Origin: Cydia pomonella
Taxonomy: Eukaryota; Arthropoda; Insecta; Lepidoptera; Tortricidae
Length of the DNA stretch: 64,000 nt
Assembly: GCF_033807575.1 (NCBI RefSeq)
Contig: NC_084717.1
Location: 12,277,692 to 12,341,691, forward strand
Direction: 5' to 3'
Made by a program: the position numbers and the translations under genes. Shown piece after piece: positions 44,946 to 55,404 of the stretch. Under the pieces are notes generated by a model. The model did no database searches and was not told the DNA's origin. It was given only the letters and a program-made list of their open reading frames with translations. Position 1 is the stretch's first letter. Each line of letters opens with the position of its first letter.

Positions 44946-45763
44946 GTTTTGAAATCAAAAAAAAAAATCAAAATAGTTTATTAATACAGTGAAACTTATA
45001 ATTAAAACAAGGTTAAGTAAACTTATTCCAGTTAAACACTGCTAAATGTTGTTTCAGGTTATAGAAATTGCCCGTGACACCTGCACTAGGCTAGGCCTGT
45101 CTCGCAGGATGGCACTTTTCCTAGTTTGCCAGTTTTTATTGATTATAGGCGCTAAAGAATTCACTATCAGCTAAAAATAACAAATTGCATGCTACATTAC
45201 AGTTAACTACAAAATTATACGACAATTTTCGTCTTGTATTTTTAACAATAAAAAATAAAATAAAAAATTAGTGCTAATCAATTACAAAGAACCAAGGCAA
45301 GGAATTTGGAGGAATTATGAGTACGTATTTGAGGAAGAGTACGTGTAATATGTTATGTGTGTGTGTGTGTGTGTGTGAGTGTGTGTGTGTCTATTAGTAT
45401 GGTAATATTTTTTCTGTTTCAACATAATTTAGAGTGCTTAACCATATTTTGACTTTATATTGAGCCTCTCTTACCGAGCAGGTTTTAATGTCGCAATTTT
45501 TGTTGACTATCTTGTATACTGCTAAATGATTGTGTATACCAAATCTTTTAGCAAAGTGTGACTTAAGTGCAGGTAAGGGAAAGACAAAGTTGCGTTTTTT
45601 CAGTAATTGTTCATAATTAGGCATATTAAGTATATGTTTGTGTGCTATGATAGAACTACGTAATATGAAAAGTTGGCGTACAGTGAGGACCTCACTTTCT
45701 GTATACAAGCATTGAGTTGAGAATCTTCTCGGTTTTGAAAAAATAACCTTTAGTAACGATGAA
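44946..45763 (-). pseudogene. 5'-truncated relative of the intact LINE
   Basis: On the minus strand an open frame from about 45763 to 45394 encodes SLLKVIFSKPRRFSTQCLYT, followed by ESEVLTVRQLFILRSS, then a tail ending LSTLNYVETEKILPY. It aligns without gaps to the ORF2 C-terminus of the intact element (CLLKVMNSKPYRFPTTELYQ; WLNNLNYEQTELLL). About 440 bp of 3' UTR follow, with a hairpin (CCTGC...GCAGG arms, 45075-45105) and an end near 44946 in GATTTT-type repeats. The frame is open but holds only the C-terminal 120 or so codons, so the copy is inactive. A (GAAAT)n stretch flanks the truncation. Confidence 0.82.
45352..45391 (+). repeat. (GT)n microsatellite
   Basis: A near-pure GT run with one GA interruption. 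It lies inside the 3' UTR of the minus-strand LINE copy, which reads it as (CA)n, as in the 3' UTR of the intact element at 9538-9612. Confidence 0.9.
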
Positions 45764-47147
45764 ATGAAATGAAATTAAGTAAAAATATTTGTAGTCTTTA
45801 AAAAGTAATCGTTTTGAATGGTAGTAAAATATCCTCCTCCTACTCATTCTCCTGCTCGTAGATAAAAATAACCACCACCTTATTCATAACGTATCACAAG
45901 CTTCATTAATTTATGTTTTACTCGTTTCTTACAAATACATAAGTCTAAATGACATATTAAGACAAACGAACTAATTGAAGCTCGTACTTACGTGTTTATG
46001 AACAACGCCATAAGGTCTCTCATCTACTCATAGAAATATCCCATAAATCCAGTTAAAACTTTTTCGCCATATCAGTATAACCAATAGTTCAGAACTGACT
46101 AACATTCACTATCAATAAAGTACGAGCCGGTGGGCAAAGGGCGGTGATCGATGGAAGTTCTAATTTATATACCCAAAGCCCTGAGGGCGTATCGATTACG
46201 GCTAACTTTGTACCGAGTGCCGAGCGATGCTTTTTGCCAAATTTCCGTTTGTCTCTTGAGGGTTAAGTTGCGTGCGTTAATTTAATTTTCGAATGCGTGG
46301 GAATTTTTTGATTGATTTGTTGATGCTGGCTGGTAACCATCTGAATAGTGCCCCCCGTATAATCTAATTATGCATCGACTTTGATATGACACAGTGGTAC
46401 GTGTAGTCATATTTCTATAGAAATAGACATGTCACCATACACTTACACACCGTATATTTGGAAAGTCTGCAAAGAGTCAACTTGGTCGAATTTTATAGTT
46501 TTTTGTTTTTTGGCTGCCCTTTTTAACAGAAAATCCCATGTGGATCCCATCCTGACTAATGAAGATGACATTTGCCGCAAGTAAGAGTTTTGTATCTATT
46601 TGTTTGTTAATGCTACCGTCTTAAATACCTAGTTTCATGAATATTTTGGATTTTCTTTCTTAAAGAGTCAACCCACATACCATTTTGAAACATAAGCTTT
46701 ATTACTTATACATGCCACGATTTAACCCAATAGGATACTTCGTAATGTATGTAAGCCTACCTTTTCTAGTTAATAATGTAGACTACCCACAGTTCGTTAA
46801 GGCAGGGTCATCCCGGGGGCAGAGGCTCTTGATGGGATAGCGTATCCAAGTATTAATTGCTAACATGGATTATGTGATTTAGTAACTGAATTATTTAAGA
46901 AACTATTAATATTAACGTATGAGTATGAAATAATCTGGTTTATAAGTATAAGGCACAAAGGTACTCACAGTGAAGATTTTACTCTAATTATAAAATTATG
47001 ATTTTTCATGTCTTTTAAAAGTTTGTTATTAATTAAACCCAGAACTTATGATTTACAATACCACTATACATAATGGGTATATACAGAAGATTACTATAAC
47101 TAGCATAAATCTAAAAAAATAGGGCCTTGAGGCATTGTACCAAGGAT
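45764..47147. other. gene-free stretch
   Basis: No coding or clear repeat is seen. A word AAGGCAGGGTCATCCCGGGG at 46799-46818 has a counterpart near 47590 (AAGGCGGGTCATCCTTCGGG), perhaps a worn repeat. Confidence 0.4.
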
Positions 47148-47207
47148 GCTGGCGGCATTTACTCGTTGTATCGTAATACTGATACGTTGTGCGAGGATGC
47201 CGCCAGC
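47148..47207. repeat. short inverted repeat
   Basis: GCTGGCGGCAT (47148-47158) is perfectly inverted at 47197-47207, with further imperfect pairing inward (GTTGTATCGTA against TACTGATACGTTG). It is a compact fold-back of about 60 bp. Confidence 0.65.
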
Positions 47208-47700
47208 TCTTCGGTCACCAGTTGCGTCAACCACATATTTATATGAGTTTTAGCTAGATTATAAACTGTAATAGATGTCATATAGGTAATAAAGAAAAAG
47301 TCACTAAGCCCTTTGTTCAGTTGCCGAGGCCTGAGTGCAGTGGCGGAGGCCTGGGTCCTTTTTTTTCGTTGTATATTATATCTATTTCAGTTTATAATTT
47401 GTACATCTCCAATCCTATGATAATACAGACGTGTGCTTTGACTTCTGTCGCTGCTACTTACTATCTTATGCAGACTGTACCACTTACACTAATCTGTTTT
47501 GCCAACGTCGACGAAAATTGCTGTCTGTACACATAACGAAATTAAAACCATGTATAAAAGCGTATGTACATGAACCTAGTAAGTAAGTTAAGGCGGGTCA
47601 TCCTTCGGGGGCAGGCTCGGAGGATTAATTAGGTGTAGGCAGTGGTCGGCGATACCGGTACTGCCGGGGGCGAAAGGGTTACGTTTGAGGCTTTTGTATT
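47208..47700. other. gene-free stretch
   Basis: No feature is recognised. The 71-codon ORF at 47321-47536 has no known domain. Confidence 0.4.
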
Positions 47701-47820
47701 AGAATAGAATAGTATCTTTATTGCGAAACCGTGGTACATATAGTTGTTACATTCAAATGTGTGAAAACACATGGCACCCTGTTACGGCATTACAAATAAA
47801 TCGTACATCTAGGTTGTTTT
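47701..47820 (-). repeat. possible LINE 3' end
   Basis: Starts AGAATAGAATAGTATCTTTATTG, which read on the minus strand is a CAATAAAGATACTATTCTAT repeat-type tail. This is typical of short-oligomer-ended LINEs. No coding remnant is seen upstream before the MITE at 47829. Confidence 0.4.
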
Positions 47821-47828
47821 TGAACATA

Positions 47829-48037
47829 TACAAGGTAGCCAAAAAATATGTGCATTCCCGTTGCCAGGGAGATTTAGGGCTTATACTGAGCAACTTTTAT
47901 TATGGGACCAACCCCAAAATCGCGAATAAATGTTCTGGCTGTTTCATACATTTTAGCTGGTCCATTTTCTATGGGAGGGTACATTTTTTCTCTCCTCCCT
48001 GGCAACGGGAATGCACATATTTTTTGGCCACCTTGTA
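47829..48037. mobile_element. MITE with 43-bp nearly perfect inverted ends and TA duplication
   Basis: The 43-bp left end (47829-47871, starting TACAAGGTAGCC) and right end (47995-48037) are inverted repeats with one mismatch. TA dinucleotides flank both sides (47827-47828 and 48038-48039), as for Tc1/mariner-type insertion. The length is 209 bp and it is non-coding. The near-identity of the arms suggests a young insertion or selection on the arms. Confidence 0.8.
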
Positions 48038-48162
48038 TAATATATTATTCTCAGAACGAAGTTTTGTAACCTTTTTGCTTTGAGAGATGTTAATGTTTTT
48101 ATACAGTGTGTATATCTAAGACGGGCGACAAATTAAAGCAGTTATAGAATTTATGCGTATAA

Positions 48163-48362
48163 TAATTAATTAAGAAATTTAAAAAAAGTTACACTTAATT
48201 ATGACCCCGTAATTATTTTTTGAAAATTTACCGAGCAGCAATGTACTGCAAACGTTACGAGTCATGAGCTTTTTATAGTAACTCTGTAACTGCCAACAAG
48301 CGTTGACAGTTACTTTAAAAAGATACGATACTCTTTACGTGTGTTGCTTTACATTGCGGGCG
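48163..48362 (+). mobile_element. MITE family 4, copy b
   Basis: AATTAAGAAATTTAAAAAAA, GTTACACTTAATTATGACCC and CGAGCAGCAATGTACTGCAA lead to a worn internal hairpin (TTTTTATAGTAACTCTGTAA against TTGACAGTTACTTTAAAAAG). It ends GTGTGTTGCTTTACATTGCG. It matches 17860-18058 in reverse. Confidence 0.75.
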
Positions 48363-49137
48363 GGGCTGTAAGATGCTTAACTGTTGGTTTAGCCTGTAGT
48401 CACACTCACCGTGGGTGAGAAAAATTAACCTTCTATAATAAATACATTGGTATTGACAAACTAATGAATCAAAGCTTAGCTGTAATGGCGAAATAACTTA
48501 ATCTCTTTTTTATGAAATATTAGAGATTTATACAGTATTTAAATATAAAATTACACATGCTAGCAATTAGTTCCACAACGTCGACTTTTAGAAACTTATT
48601 CAAAATATATAACATAACGTTCCCACTTTTGTACTCACATGTACTAGGTAGTCCAGCGGTTCACAAACTGAATTACCTATCATTTTGATTGAACGTTTGA
48701 GGCCCTCAGAGCTTCGGGGATATTTGCACGTCGCGTTAGCATCGGCAGTTTTAAGCTTTGATGCCAGCTACCGCCTTATTTTAACTCGGTTAGAACAATT
48801 TGGATAATAAGGAGAGCAAACATTGTGATCTTGGTACTTTTGGATAGGTCAGATTTTTTTTAGATTATTTAGCAAGATACATTAGATATAGTTGGTATTT
48901 AAGGTGTGCAAAATGTAGGAAAAATTCTTATTAACGCATAATTACTTTAAAAGTGAAAAAATACTACGTATCTGCTGGTTAACAATTAATTTAGTATGGG
49001 TAGAACATCGTAACTGGTGAATTTCCAATGTGACTTGGAACTCCGGTAGCCGTTTAAGAAGTGTAATGCTTGTAAGGTAGATGTCGCTAGGGTCCCTTAG
49101 ACTCAAATTATGGAAAGATTCGCTGGCTATGGATGAG
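48363..49137. other. gene-free stretch
   Basis: No feature is recognised. Confidence 0.45.
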
Positions 49138-49250
49138 GTATTGGTGGCTCAATTGGCAGAGCGCTGGAGTATCGATCCAGAGGCCGTGAGTTCAAGTGTC
49201 ACCCAAGGCAAATCATTTTTCCACTTTTAAATTTATTATAAGCTTAATTG
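49138..49250 (+). mobile_element. tRNA-like SINE head (family C) or tRNA pseudogene
   Basis: GGTGGCTCAATTGGCAGAGC forms an A box and D arm. CTGGAGTATCGATCCAG is a perfect 5-bp anticodon stem with 7-nt loop. GAGTTCAAGTGTC is a B box. The acceptor stem does not pair properly (5' TTGGTGG against 3' ACCCAAGG) and the loop would give an unusual ATC anticodon. A functional tRNA is therefore unlikely; a tRNA-derived SINE with body AAATCATTTTTCCACTTTTA is more plausible. Confidence 0.55.
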
Positions 49251-49384
49251 TAACACAGACGTTTCTGCTTAACGTTTATAACAGACGTTTATGCTTAACA
49301 GTTTTGAATGATTCACGGTTATTCCTAGTTTCAATTAAAATGTAGAGAACCAATAAACTTATAGGGTCAGAAAATTGAAATGTT

Positions 49385-49728
49385 GTCAATTAAGAAGTTT
49401 TTCTAAGTTACGCTTAATTATGACCCCGTCATTAAGTTTTGAAAATTTATCGAGCAGCAATATACTGGCCGCGTAGCCAACGTTACAATCGTTAACGCTC
49501 CGTAGCGTATCGTAGTCATCTCTCTCTATCACTCTTCCATATTAGTGAGCCTGTGACAGTTGCGTTTCGTTCGCCACAGAGCGTGAACGATAGGCACGTT
49601 GGCTACGCGGGCGCTAACATAACGAGACATAACATGACATTACGAGATACGAGCTATTTGTACTGCCAACTAGCGTTGATAATTACTTTAAAAAGCTCGT
49701 GACTTGTGTGTTGCTTTACATTGCGGCC
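49385..49728 (+). mobile_element. MITE family 4, copy c, split by another MITE
   Basis: The left part (49385-49469: ATTAAGAAGTTTTTCTAAGT, GCTTAATTATGACCCCGTCA, GAGCAGCAATATACTG) and the right part (49612-49728: CTAACATAACGAGACATAAC, GACATTACGAGATACGAGCT, GTGTGTTGCTTTACATTGCG) together match the copies at 17860 and 48163. They are separated by the family 3 MITE at 49470-49611. Non-coding. Confidence 0.82.
49470..49611. mobile_element. MITE family 3, copy a (nested)
   Basis: Inverted ends CGCGTAGCCAACG and CGTTGGCTACGCG enclose GTTAACGCTCCGTAGCG, the core TCTCTCTCTATCACTCTTCC and TTGCGTTTCGTTCGCCACAG. The length is 142 bp. Its relative in inverted core orientation is at 58530-58661. It interrupts a family 4 MITE. 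Confidence 0.82.
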
Positions 49729-51577
49729 GAATTATTTTGTATGGTTAATATTTTAATTGTATCTCTAAACAAATTTTATCTCGATATACTTCTTAGCTCC
49801 TATGCTTACCATAAATTAAATATTCGCCCGTATTGGATTTACACACTGCATAGGTTACGGTGTTGTATATTGAACAGAGTAAAAAAAGAAAAGCGAATTT
49901 TCCAATACAACCCCAACGGTCATAGACACAGAAAAGGGTTGTAAAATACGGGTCCGGGCGCAATACGCGTCTTAAACAAATGTAAGAATGGCCGGTGACC
50001 TCTGCCGCGGTGTGGGTAAGGGACGAAGGGACGCTTACACTTACAGACGGTATTTGCAAATGCGGCCCTGTAGACCTATTAATCTTATAGAAGTGACCAT
50101 TTTTTTTTGGTAAAACTTACCAAAAGAGTTTTATAGTATGAATATATATGAATAGTTTAAGCCCCGGTAATTATACCCTACCGTGGATACAAGGATTATA
50201 CTGTTATCCACGAAAATGTGCCTCAATATTTGTATTTACTTTTTATACTTATATTAAACTCTTATAAATTAATGGAACCTTATTAAGAAACTACACTTTG
50301 TGATTGACTTAAATTGGATATAAGCAGGAGTGCAGTACTAAGTATCAATCCTTTAGCGAAGGTCAGCAAATGTCCTCAGGCACCGCAACCGGTAAAATGA
50401 TATGATATGATATGATATAATTTACCTTCCTATTTGTCTCACAATCTGCAATTCACTTAAAGTTAATGGTAAATTCTTAGGAATTTATATGTATTGTGAC
50501 TGTCAGTTTGTTTTAACTTATATAAATATGAAAAATAGCAGTGAAAATCAATATTTACTTTCAAAATTATTACAGTGCGTGAAATAGGAAATTCGCACAT
50601 GTATCGTACAAAGTTTCACAGTACATATATGGCCCCTTTAAATTTTCGACGTAATGTGCTAATTATCGCAATAGTGCGGTAAAGTAGCAACATATGTACT
50701 GTAAAAATTATTATATTATAATTATTGTATGTCAGAAGTTTTATAATACATTTAAAACAATTATTTCTGAAATAAAATCACCAAGAATTGGTCGTAATTA
50801 AACTAGAGGATAAATAAAGATAAGATAAGGTGATAAAATGAGGAAATTGTGTAGGTAATTAATTATTTTCTAATAAATAAAAGGTCATCTACACCACTTA
50901 GATAAAAAAAAATACAAAAAAAAGTGAAGGTCGATCGGGTACACTGTTCGCCGAGATTAACTTACTATCCTGTAAGTACACTGCACTAAATTTGCAGTCA
51001 ACGCAATGATCGACATGATCGTGCAAACTATACCAGTACATGGCGGCGCTCTGTTAAGAAGAAACTGAAAGCTGTTTTAATAGCGCTGCTGACTTTGGTG
51101 AAACAGAAGAGTGGCTTAAGCGTACGACGGCCCTCGGTACCATATACAAAAAACAAAAGGACACCTCTATCTGATCATAGCGCTACGTTAGCGCGTTAAG
51201 GCCGGCCGGGCACCTCAATACAATAACGCCCGCGCGGTCCGGCCCGACCCCGAGCGTCCGTACCTACTGGTACTGTCGCCTCAATACGATACATTCTATT
51301 TAATTTAACGGGAACGTAAAACCAGTGAGATAGGACATAAAAGTAGTAAGATTTATAGTTATCTAGTTATTCTGTACCGAAGTTAGCCTTTTACTGTAGG
51401 TATTTGCAAATTTTTAAATAAAATAAAAGTTGGTGTTGGACAAAACATCAAGATGTAAAATATGAAGTGTCAAGTTTTGATGTATTAACCGTCAAGATGG
51501 GTACGCAACTTGGAACTGTAAGGTAGTTGAAAAAGTTACCGAAACAGTTACTTCTAATTAGGATTTAAATAATACAC
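49729..51577. other. gene-free stretch
   Basis: A (GATAT)n run lies at about 50398-50417. A GC-rich segment at about 51175-51290 (GGCCGGCCGGGCACCTCAAT; CCGCGCGGTCCGGCCCGACC) stands out sharply, but no ORF or repeat partner is seen. Confidence 0.45.
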
Positions 51578-51780
51578 TTTTTAGGGTAAAACGGGACCCT
51601 ATTACTAAGACTCCACTGTCCGTCCGTGTGTCCGTCTGTCACCAGGCTGTATCTCATGAACCGTGATAGTTAGACAGTTGAAATTTTCACAGATTTATTT
51701 CTGTTGTCGCTATAACAACAAATACTAAAAAGTACGGAACCCTCGGTGGGCGAGTTCGACTTGCACTCGTCCGGTTTTTA
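51578..51780 (+). repeat. 'TTTAGGGT...' repeat, copy 2, internally deleted
   Basis: TTTTTAGGGTAAAACGGGAC through CAGGCTGTATCTCATGAACC and GTTGAAATTTTCACAGATTT to AAAAAGTACGGAACCCTCGG and GGGCGAGTTCGACTTGCACT. It lacks about 80 bp present in the copy at 31268-31549. Confidence 0.85.
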
Positions 51781-52756
51781 TAAAATTTATAAAATTCTTC
51801 TCTAATCATAAACCTCGTGCCTCAAGCTACACCATTTGAAATTAGTCAGTTCTTTACCTATGCTTGTTTTAGATTTTCAGTGGATAGCAAGAAGCTTACT
51901 TATTTCATTACTTGGTGCTTTGTGGTTTATTGTTTAACTTTGTTTATTCATTTGATTGCTCATGAATGCGTTTTATCGATTTGTACAAAGATCTTCGAAG
52001 AACAATAGACACATGATACAGGTTCATATCTACGAATAAACTCTGCATCTTTAGGTATTTAAATAAAAGAAAACTAACAATTTGTACATTTTCGGGTAGT
52101 TATAACATTTATTGGTTAACTAACCAAATACAAAACCGCCTGGATCTGTCACTGAACGATCTGACTTTAACCTATATTATTTGATCGCGTAATATTTTCA
52201 TCTACCCTTAATTGGTCTAGGAGCCATTTGAGGGTAAATTTCGTTTACTTTTATTTAAACACCTAAAGATACAAAGTATAATAACAATTTAGGTAATCCA
52301 AATAAATCTCGTTCTACAGTGCACAAAAAATGCATTAAATAATAAACCAACAAAACATTAATATTACTCAAATAGCTAGGCACACTAATATTTTCGTGGA
52401 CTGTACGACCCTTGCAAAAGTCGCCCGCCTCAGAAACAAATATTGGTACATTACTGTACCCTTACCCTCAAACTGTAATAAAAAGCCAGGACGTCTTGTT
52501 TCGACCACGTTTCTGTTATTTACATTACCGGTCCAGAGATAACTCCTTATTAGTAAAAACAGAAGAAACTTTGCTAAAACAGTTGAAACAAACACCGTAG
52601 TGTGTTGACCGCCTTAAAAGTACGAAGTCATTTGCTTGTTCTTTTTTAATTTTTATTTTAATTGTCAGTGTATGAGTGTATTCCTTAATACTATGAGATA
52701 CAACAACGGGATTTATTCAAGACTTACCTTACTTAATTACTGAACCAGTGAACTGC
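51781..52756. other. gene-free stretch
   Basis: No feature is recognised. Confidence 0.45.
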
Positions 52757-53052
52757 ATTTTTTTAATACCACGACGGTGGCTAACAAGCATACGGCCCGC
52801 CCGATGGTAAGCAGTTACCGTAGCCTATGGACGCCTGCAACTCCAGAGGTGTTACATGCGCGTTGCCCACCCTTTAAAAATCTGTACACTCCTTTTTCGA
52901 AGAACCTCATATCGTAGATCTTCGGGAAAACCTTGGCAGGTCGCTCATTCCACAGCCGGAGTGTCCGCGGGAGGAAGTTCTTAAACCGCACAGCTAGTGC
53001 ACGACCATTTAGGTTCTGGGTGTGAGGATGAAAAACTTCAGTAAGTTTCAAA
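52757..53052 (-). pseudogene. LINE family C, ORF2 C-terminus and 3' UTR
   Basis: The minus-strand frame from 53051 encodes MKLTEVFHPHTQNLNGRALA, then VRFKNFLPRTLRLWNERPAK, VFPKIYDMRFFEKG and VYRFLKGGQRACNTSG. The RT-tail pattern (RT.RLWNE.P..VFP..YD...F..GV..FLK) is typical of non-LTR retrotransposons. The 3' UTR ends near 52757 with ACCACGACGGTGGCTAACAA in plus orientation. The frame is open but holds only about 78 codons. Sister fragments are at 10988, 20817 and 20985. Confidence 0.75.
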
Positions 53053-53255
53053 TTCTGGTATTAAAAGTAGACGAATAGAAATTATCCAAGGCAGTTTCTG
53101 TCTACTTATAGTCTTTTTTGTAAAATGTCAAAAAATCTGTGTGCGTGTTTGATGATCACGTTTTTTTAGACCTCGTGATTTGTCCTACCTGCATTAAAAG
53201 TGAGATGCAAATCGACCCGTACTTACATTTTTACAAACAAACTTAGGGCCGTTAT
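53053..53255. other. gene-free stretch
   Basis: No feature is recognised. Confidence 0.4.
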
Positions 53256-53422
53256 GGTTTAACCGTTTATACAGGGTTGAACTGTACAGTATAACCGTTT
53301 ATACAGTACAGTTAACTGTTTAACTGTACTACCGTAGTATAACCGTTTATACAGTACAGTTAACTGTTTATACTGTACAGTTAACCGTTTATACAGTGCA
53401 GTTAAACAGTTAACTGTTAACT
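53256..53422 (+). repeat. degenerate tandem/inverted array of AACCGTTTATACAG
   Basis: AACCGTTTATACAG occurs at 53261, 53293, 53341 and 53383, spaced 32, 48 and 42 bp. It alternates with GTACAGTTAACTGTTTA, itself palindromic (AACAGTTAACTGTT). Two of the repeats share a 30-bp identical core. The array can fold into several alternative hairpins. No coding. Confidence 0.85.
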
Positions 53423-55035
53423 ACGTGTTAGTTGGCAAGTCCTAAATAAGGCAATTGACAATTTGACAGTTACAGTTGTCGATATTGTTACTGTCACTGG
53501 TTACGTAGTACGTGTTACGTAGTCGCGTTAGTTTGGAGAAAACCTTTCTTTTGAAGCTATGAAGCTTCTTGTTTGTAAGTATTTATGTAAGATAATTGGA
53601 CACCATTACAATGTTATGACGTGCAAGGGTTGTTTAGAACTGGGTCAACAAAGGGACTGAAGTTCTTAACAAGGGCAATCTCTTGATTGGATGTTTTAGG
53701 TAATGCTGAGTAAAAACATTGTTTCTATTGATAAGTTTATTATTCATTCCTAATAGAAAATTTTATCTCCCTGGTGCGCCGTGTGACCCGGCAGCTCCAA
53801 AAGCACCCTGACAATGATTGCGGGCAGATTCGAATCCTTGAACTACGATTACTACGTAGTAATCGTATAGAACCGGCATAGAGAACGAGTTCTTGTTTTG
53901 ACAACCAATCATAAGAGGAGCGTGAATCTCGCGACGTAAACGCGTAAGCGCCATGAATTTTACGGCGCTTACGACGTTTTGGTCGCGTGGTACAGGTTGC
54001 GATTGCGATGATTGCATTGTTTGGTATGGTTTCTCTATGGTAATAATAACTTAATGGTTCGAATGCGCATATATGAACGATTGTTGGATAGTCCAACAAA
54101 ATGAAAATGTTATTTATGAGATTGATTATTAATCAATGTTTATTTATAAATTGTGCAAGTGTGACTTGACTAAATTGTATATATTATTTATTTATTTTCT
54201 TTATATACTAATTAATTGACATTTTCCTAGCTACCGTGTAAGTACATCTAATCTAAGTAGCGTTAATAAGATAAAAGTTTATTTTTTCAGTTCTCATTTA
54301 AATTTTACCATTTGGCCAGTGAACAATACCTGTTCTAGCTGCAATTTTTTATTCAAATTGATAAAAATATGTCAAATTATATTAATGATCTTACTATTAA
54401 ATACATCCATTATTATTGTGAAACATAACGTTACGAAGATGTAAAGAATTATTAAGATTATAAACCAATCCATTGTTCAGCTAAATCGCTGATTCAAGAA
54501 AACGTAACAATTTGTTAATTCAATCCAACAATCGTAACAATGGATGGGTACAGCAGATACAGAGCGTTCCTTTGAATTTGCCCAGTAGCTAACTAAATAC
54601 GCAAATAAGGTTGGCTATTTAATCGTTACGAAAAGCTTTGGATATCTGAGCCTAATGTATGCGAGCCGGATGTATCCTTCGAAATGCGTTTGGGTTTCAA
54701 GTGGGCTTGCAAATGTTTTCAACCCTTTGACAGGCAAGTTACTTGAATCGATAACTGCACGTTAATGTTCTGGGTGCAAACTCTTATGTGTGGCTTGAAA
54801 AAAGGTAAGTTAAACAGTCCTTAGCGAGCAAGTGTGTTAAGATCGAAGTATATTTTTATATGAAGAGTTAGATAGCATCAGAAATATACACCGTAATGCC
54901 ACACGGATGTATTGTTATTAGAAATATACAAATCCAAACTTATACAGGCTAAATAATTAAAAAAGTGATTTACTTTTTAGCAAAATATAACACTTTAAGG
55001 TAGATACGTCGGTAAATTTCTAATATTCTATTAAT
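53423..55035. other. gene-free stretch with a perfect 24-bp palindrome
   Basis: TACGATTACTACGTAGTAAT followed by CGTA at 53844-53867 is self-complementary throughout. Overlapping ORFs here (53740-54099, minus) have no recognised domains. The region 53930-54010 is GC-richer. Nothing else is recognised. Confidence 0.5.
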
Positions 55036-55404
55036 ATATATTTTCACAACTAGAAGCGCTGGTGGCCTAGCGGTAAGAGCGTGCGACTTGCAATCCGGAG
55101 GTCGCGGGTTCAAACCCCGGCTCGTACCAATGAGTTTTTCGGAACTTATGTACGAAATATCATTTGATATTTACCAGTCGCTTTTCGGTGAAGGAAAACA
55201 TCGTGAGGAAACCGGAGTAATCCCAACAAGGCCTAGTTTATCCTCTGGGTTGGAAGGTCTGATGGCAGTCGCTTTCGTAAAAACTAGTGCCTACGCCAAA
55301 TCTTGGGATTAGTTGTCAAGCGGACCCCAGGCTCCCATGAGCCGTGGCAAATGCCGGGACAACGCGAGGAAGAAGAAGAAGAAGAAGATATATTTTCACA
55401 ACTA
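55036..55404 (+). mobile_element. tRNA-derived SINE (family A) with 17-bp target duplication
   Basis: The SINE (55053-55387) begins GAAGCGCTGGTGGCCTAGCG, with an A box in TGGCCTAGCGGTAAGAG and a B box GGTTCAAACCC at 55107-55117. The body is AATGAGTTTTTCGGAACTTA, TTTCGGTGAAGGAAAACATC and ACCCCAGGCTCCCATGAGCC, and it ends in a (GAA)n tail. Perfect copies of ATATATTTTCACAACTA flank it (55036-55052 and 55388-55404). The intact boxes, complete tail and unmutated duplication point to a recent retroposition by LINE machinery. Non-coding. Confidence 0.95.

Noticed and set aside
49138..49210. Functional tRNA gene
   Set aside because: Boxes and anticodon stem are present but the acceptor stem does not pair and the anticodon would be unusual; a SINE head fits better.
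53256..53422. CRISPR-like array
   Set aside because: Spacing is irregular, 'spacers' are themselves repeats, and the host is a eukaryote.
53559..53574. Possible tiny first exon (MKLLV followed by GTAAGTAT)
   Set aside because: Only 16 coding bases; such coincidences of ATG and donor are expected repeatedly in 64 kb.
53740..54099. 119-codon minus-strand ORF with an overlapping 84-codon ORF
   Set aside because: Neither frame shows a known domain or plausible exon boundaries; two open frames in a GC-richer patch are expected by chance.
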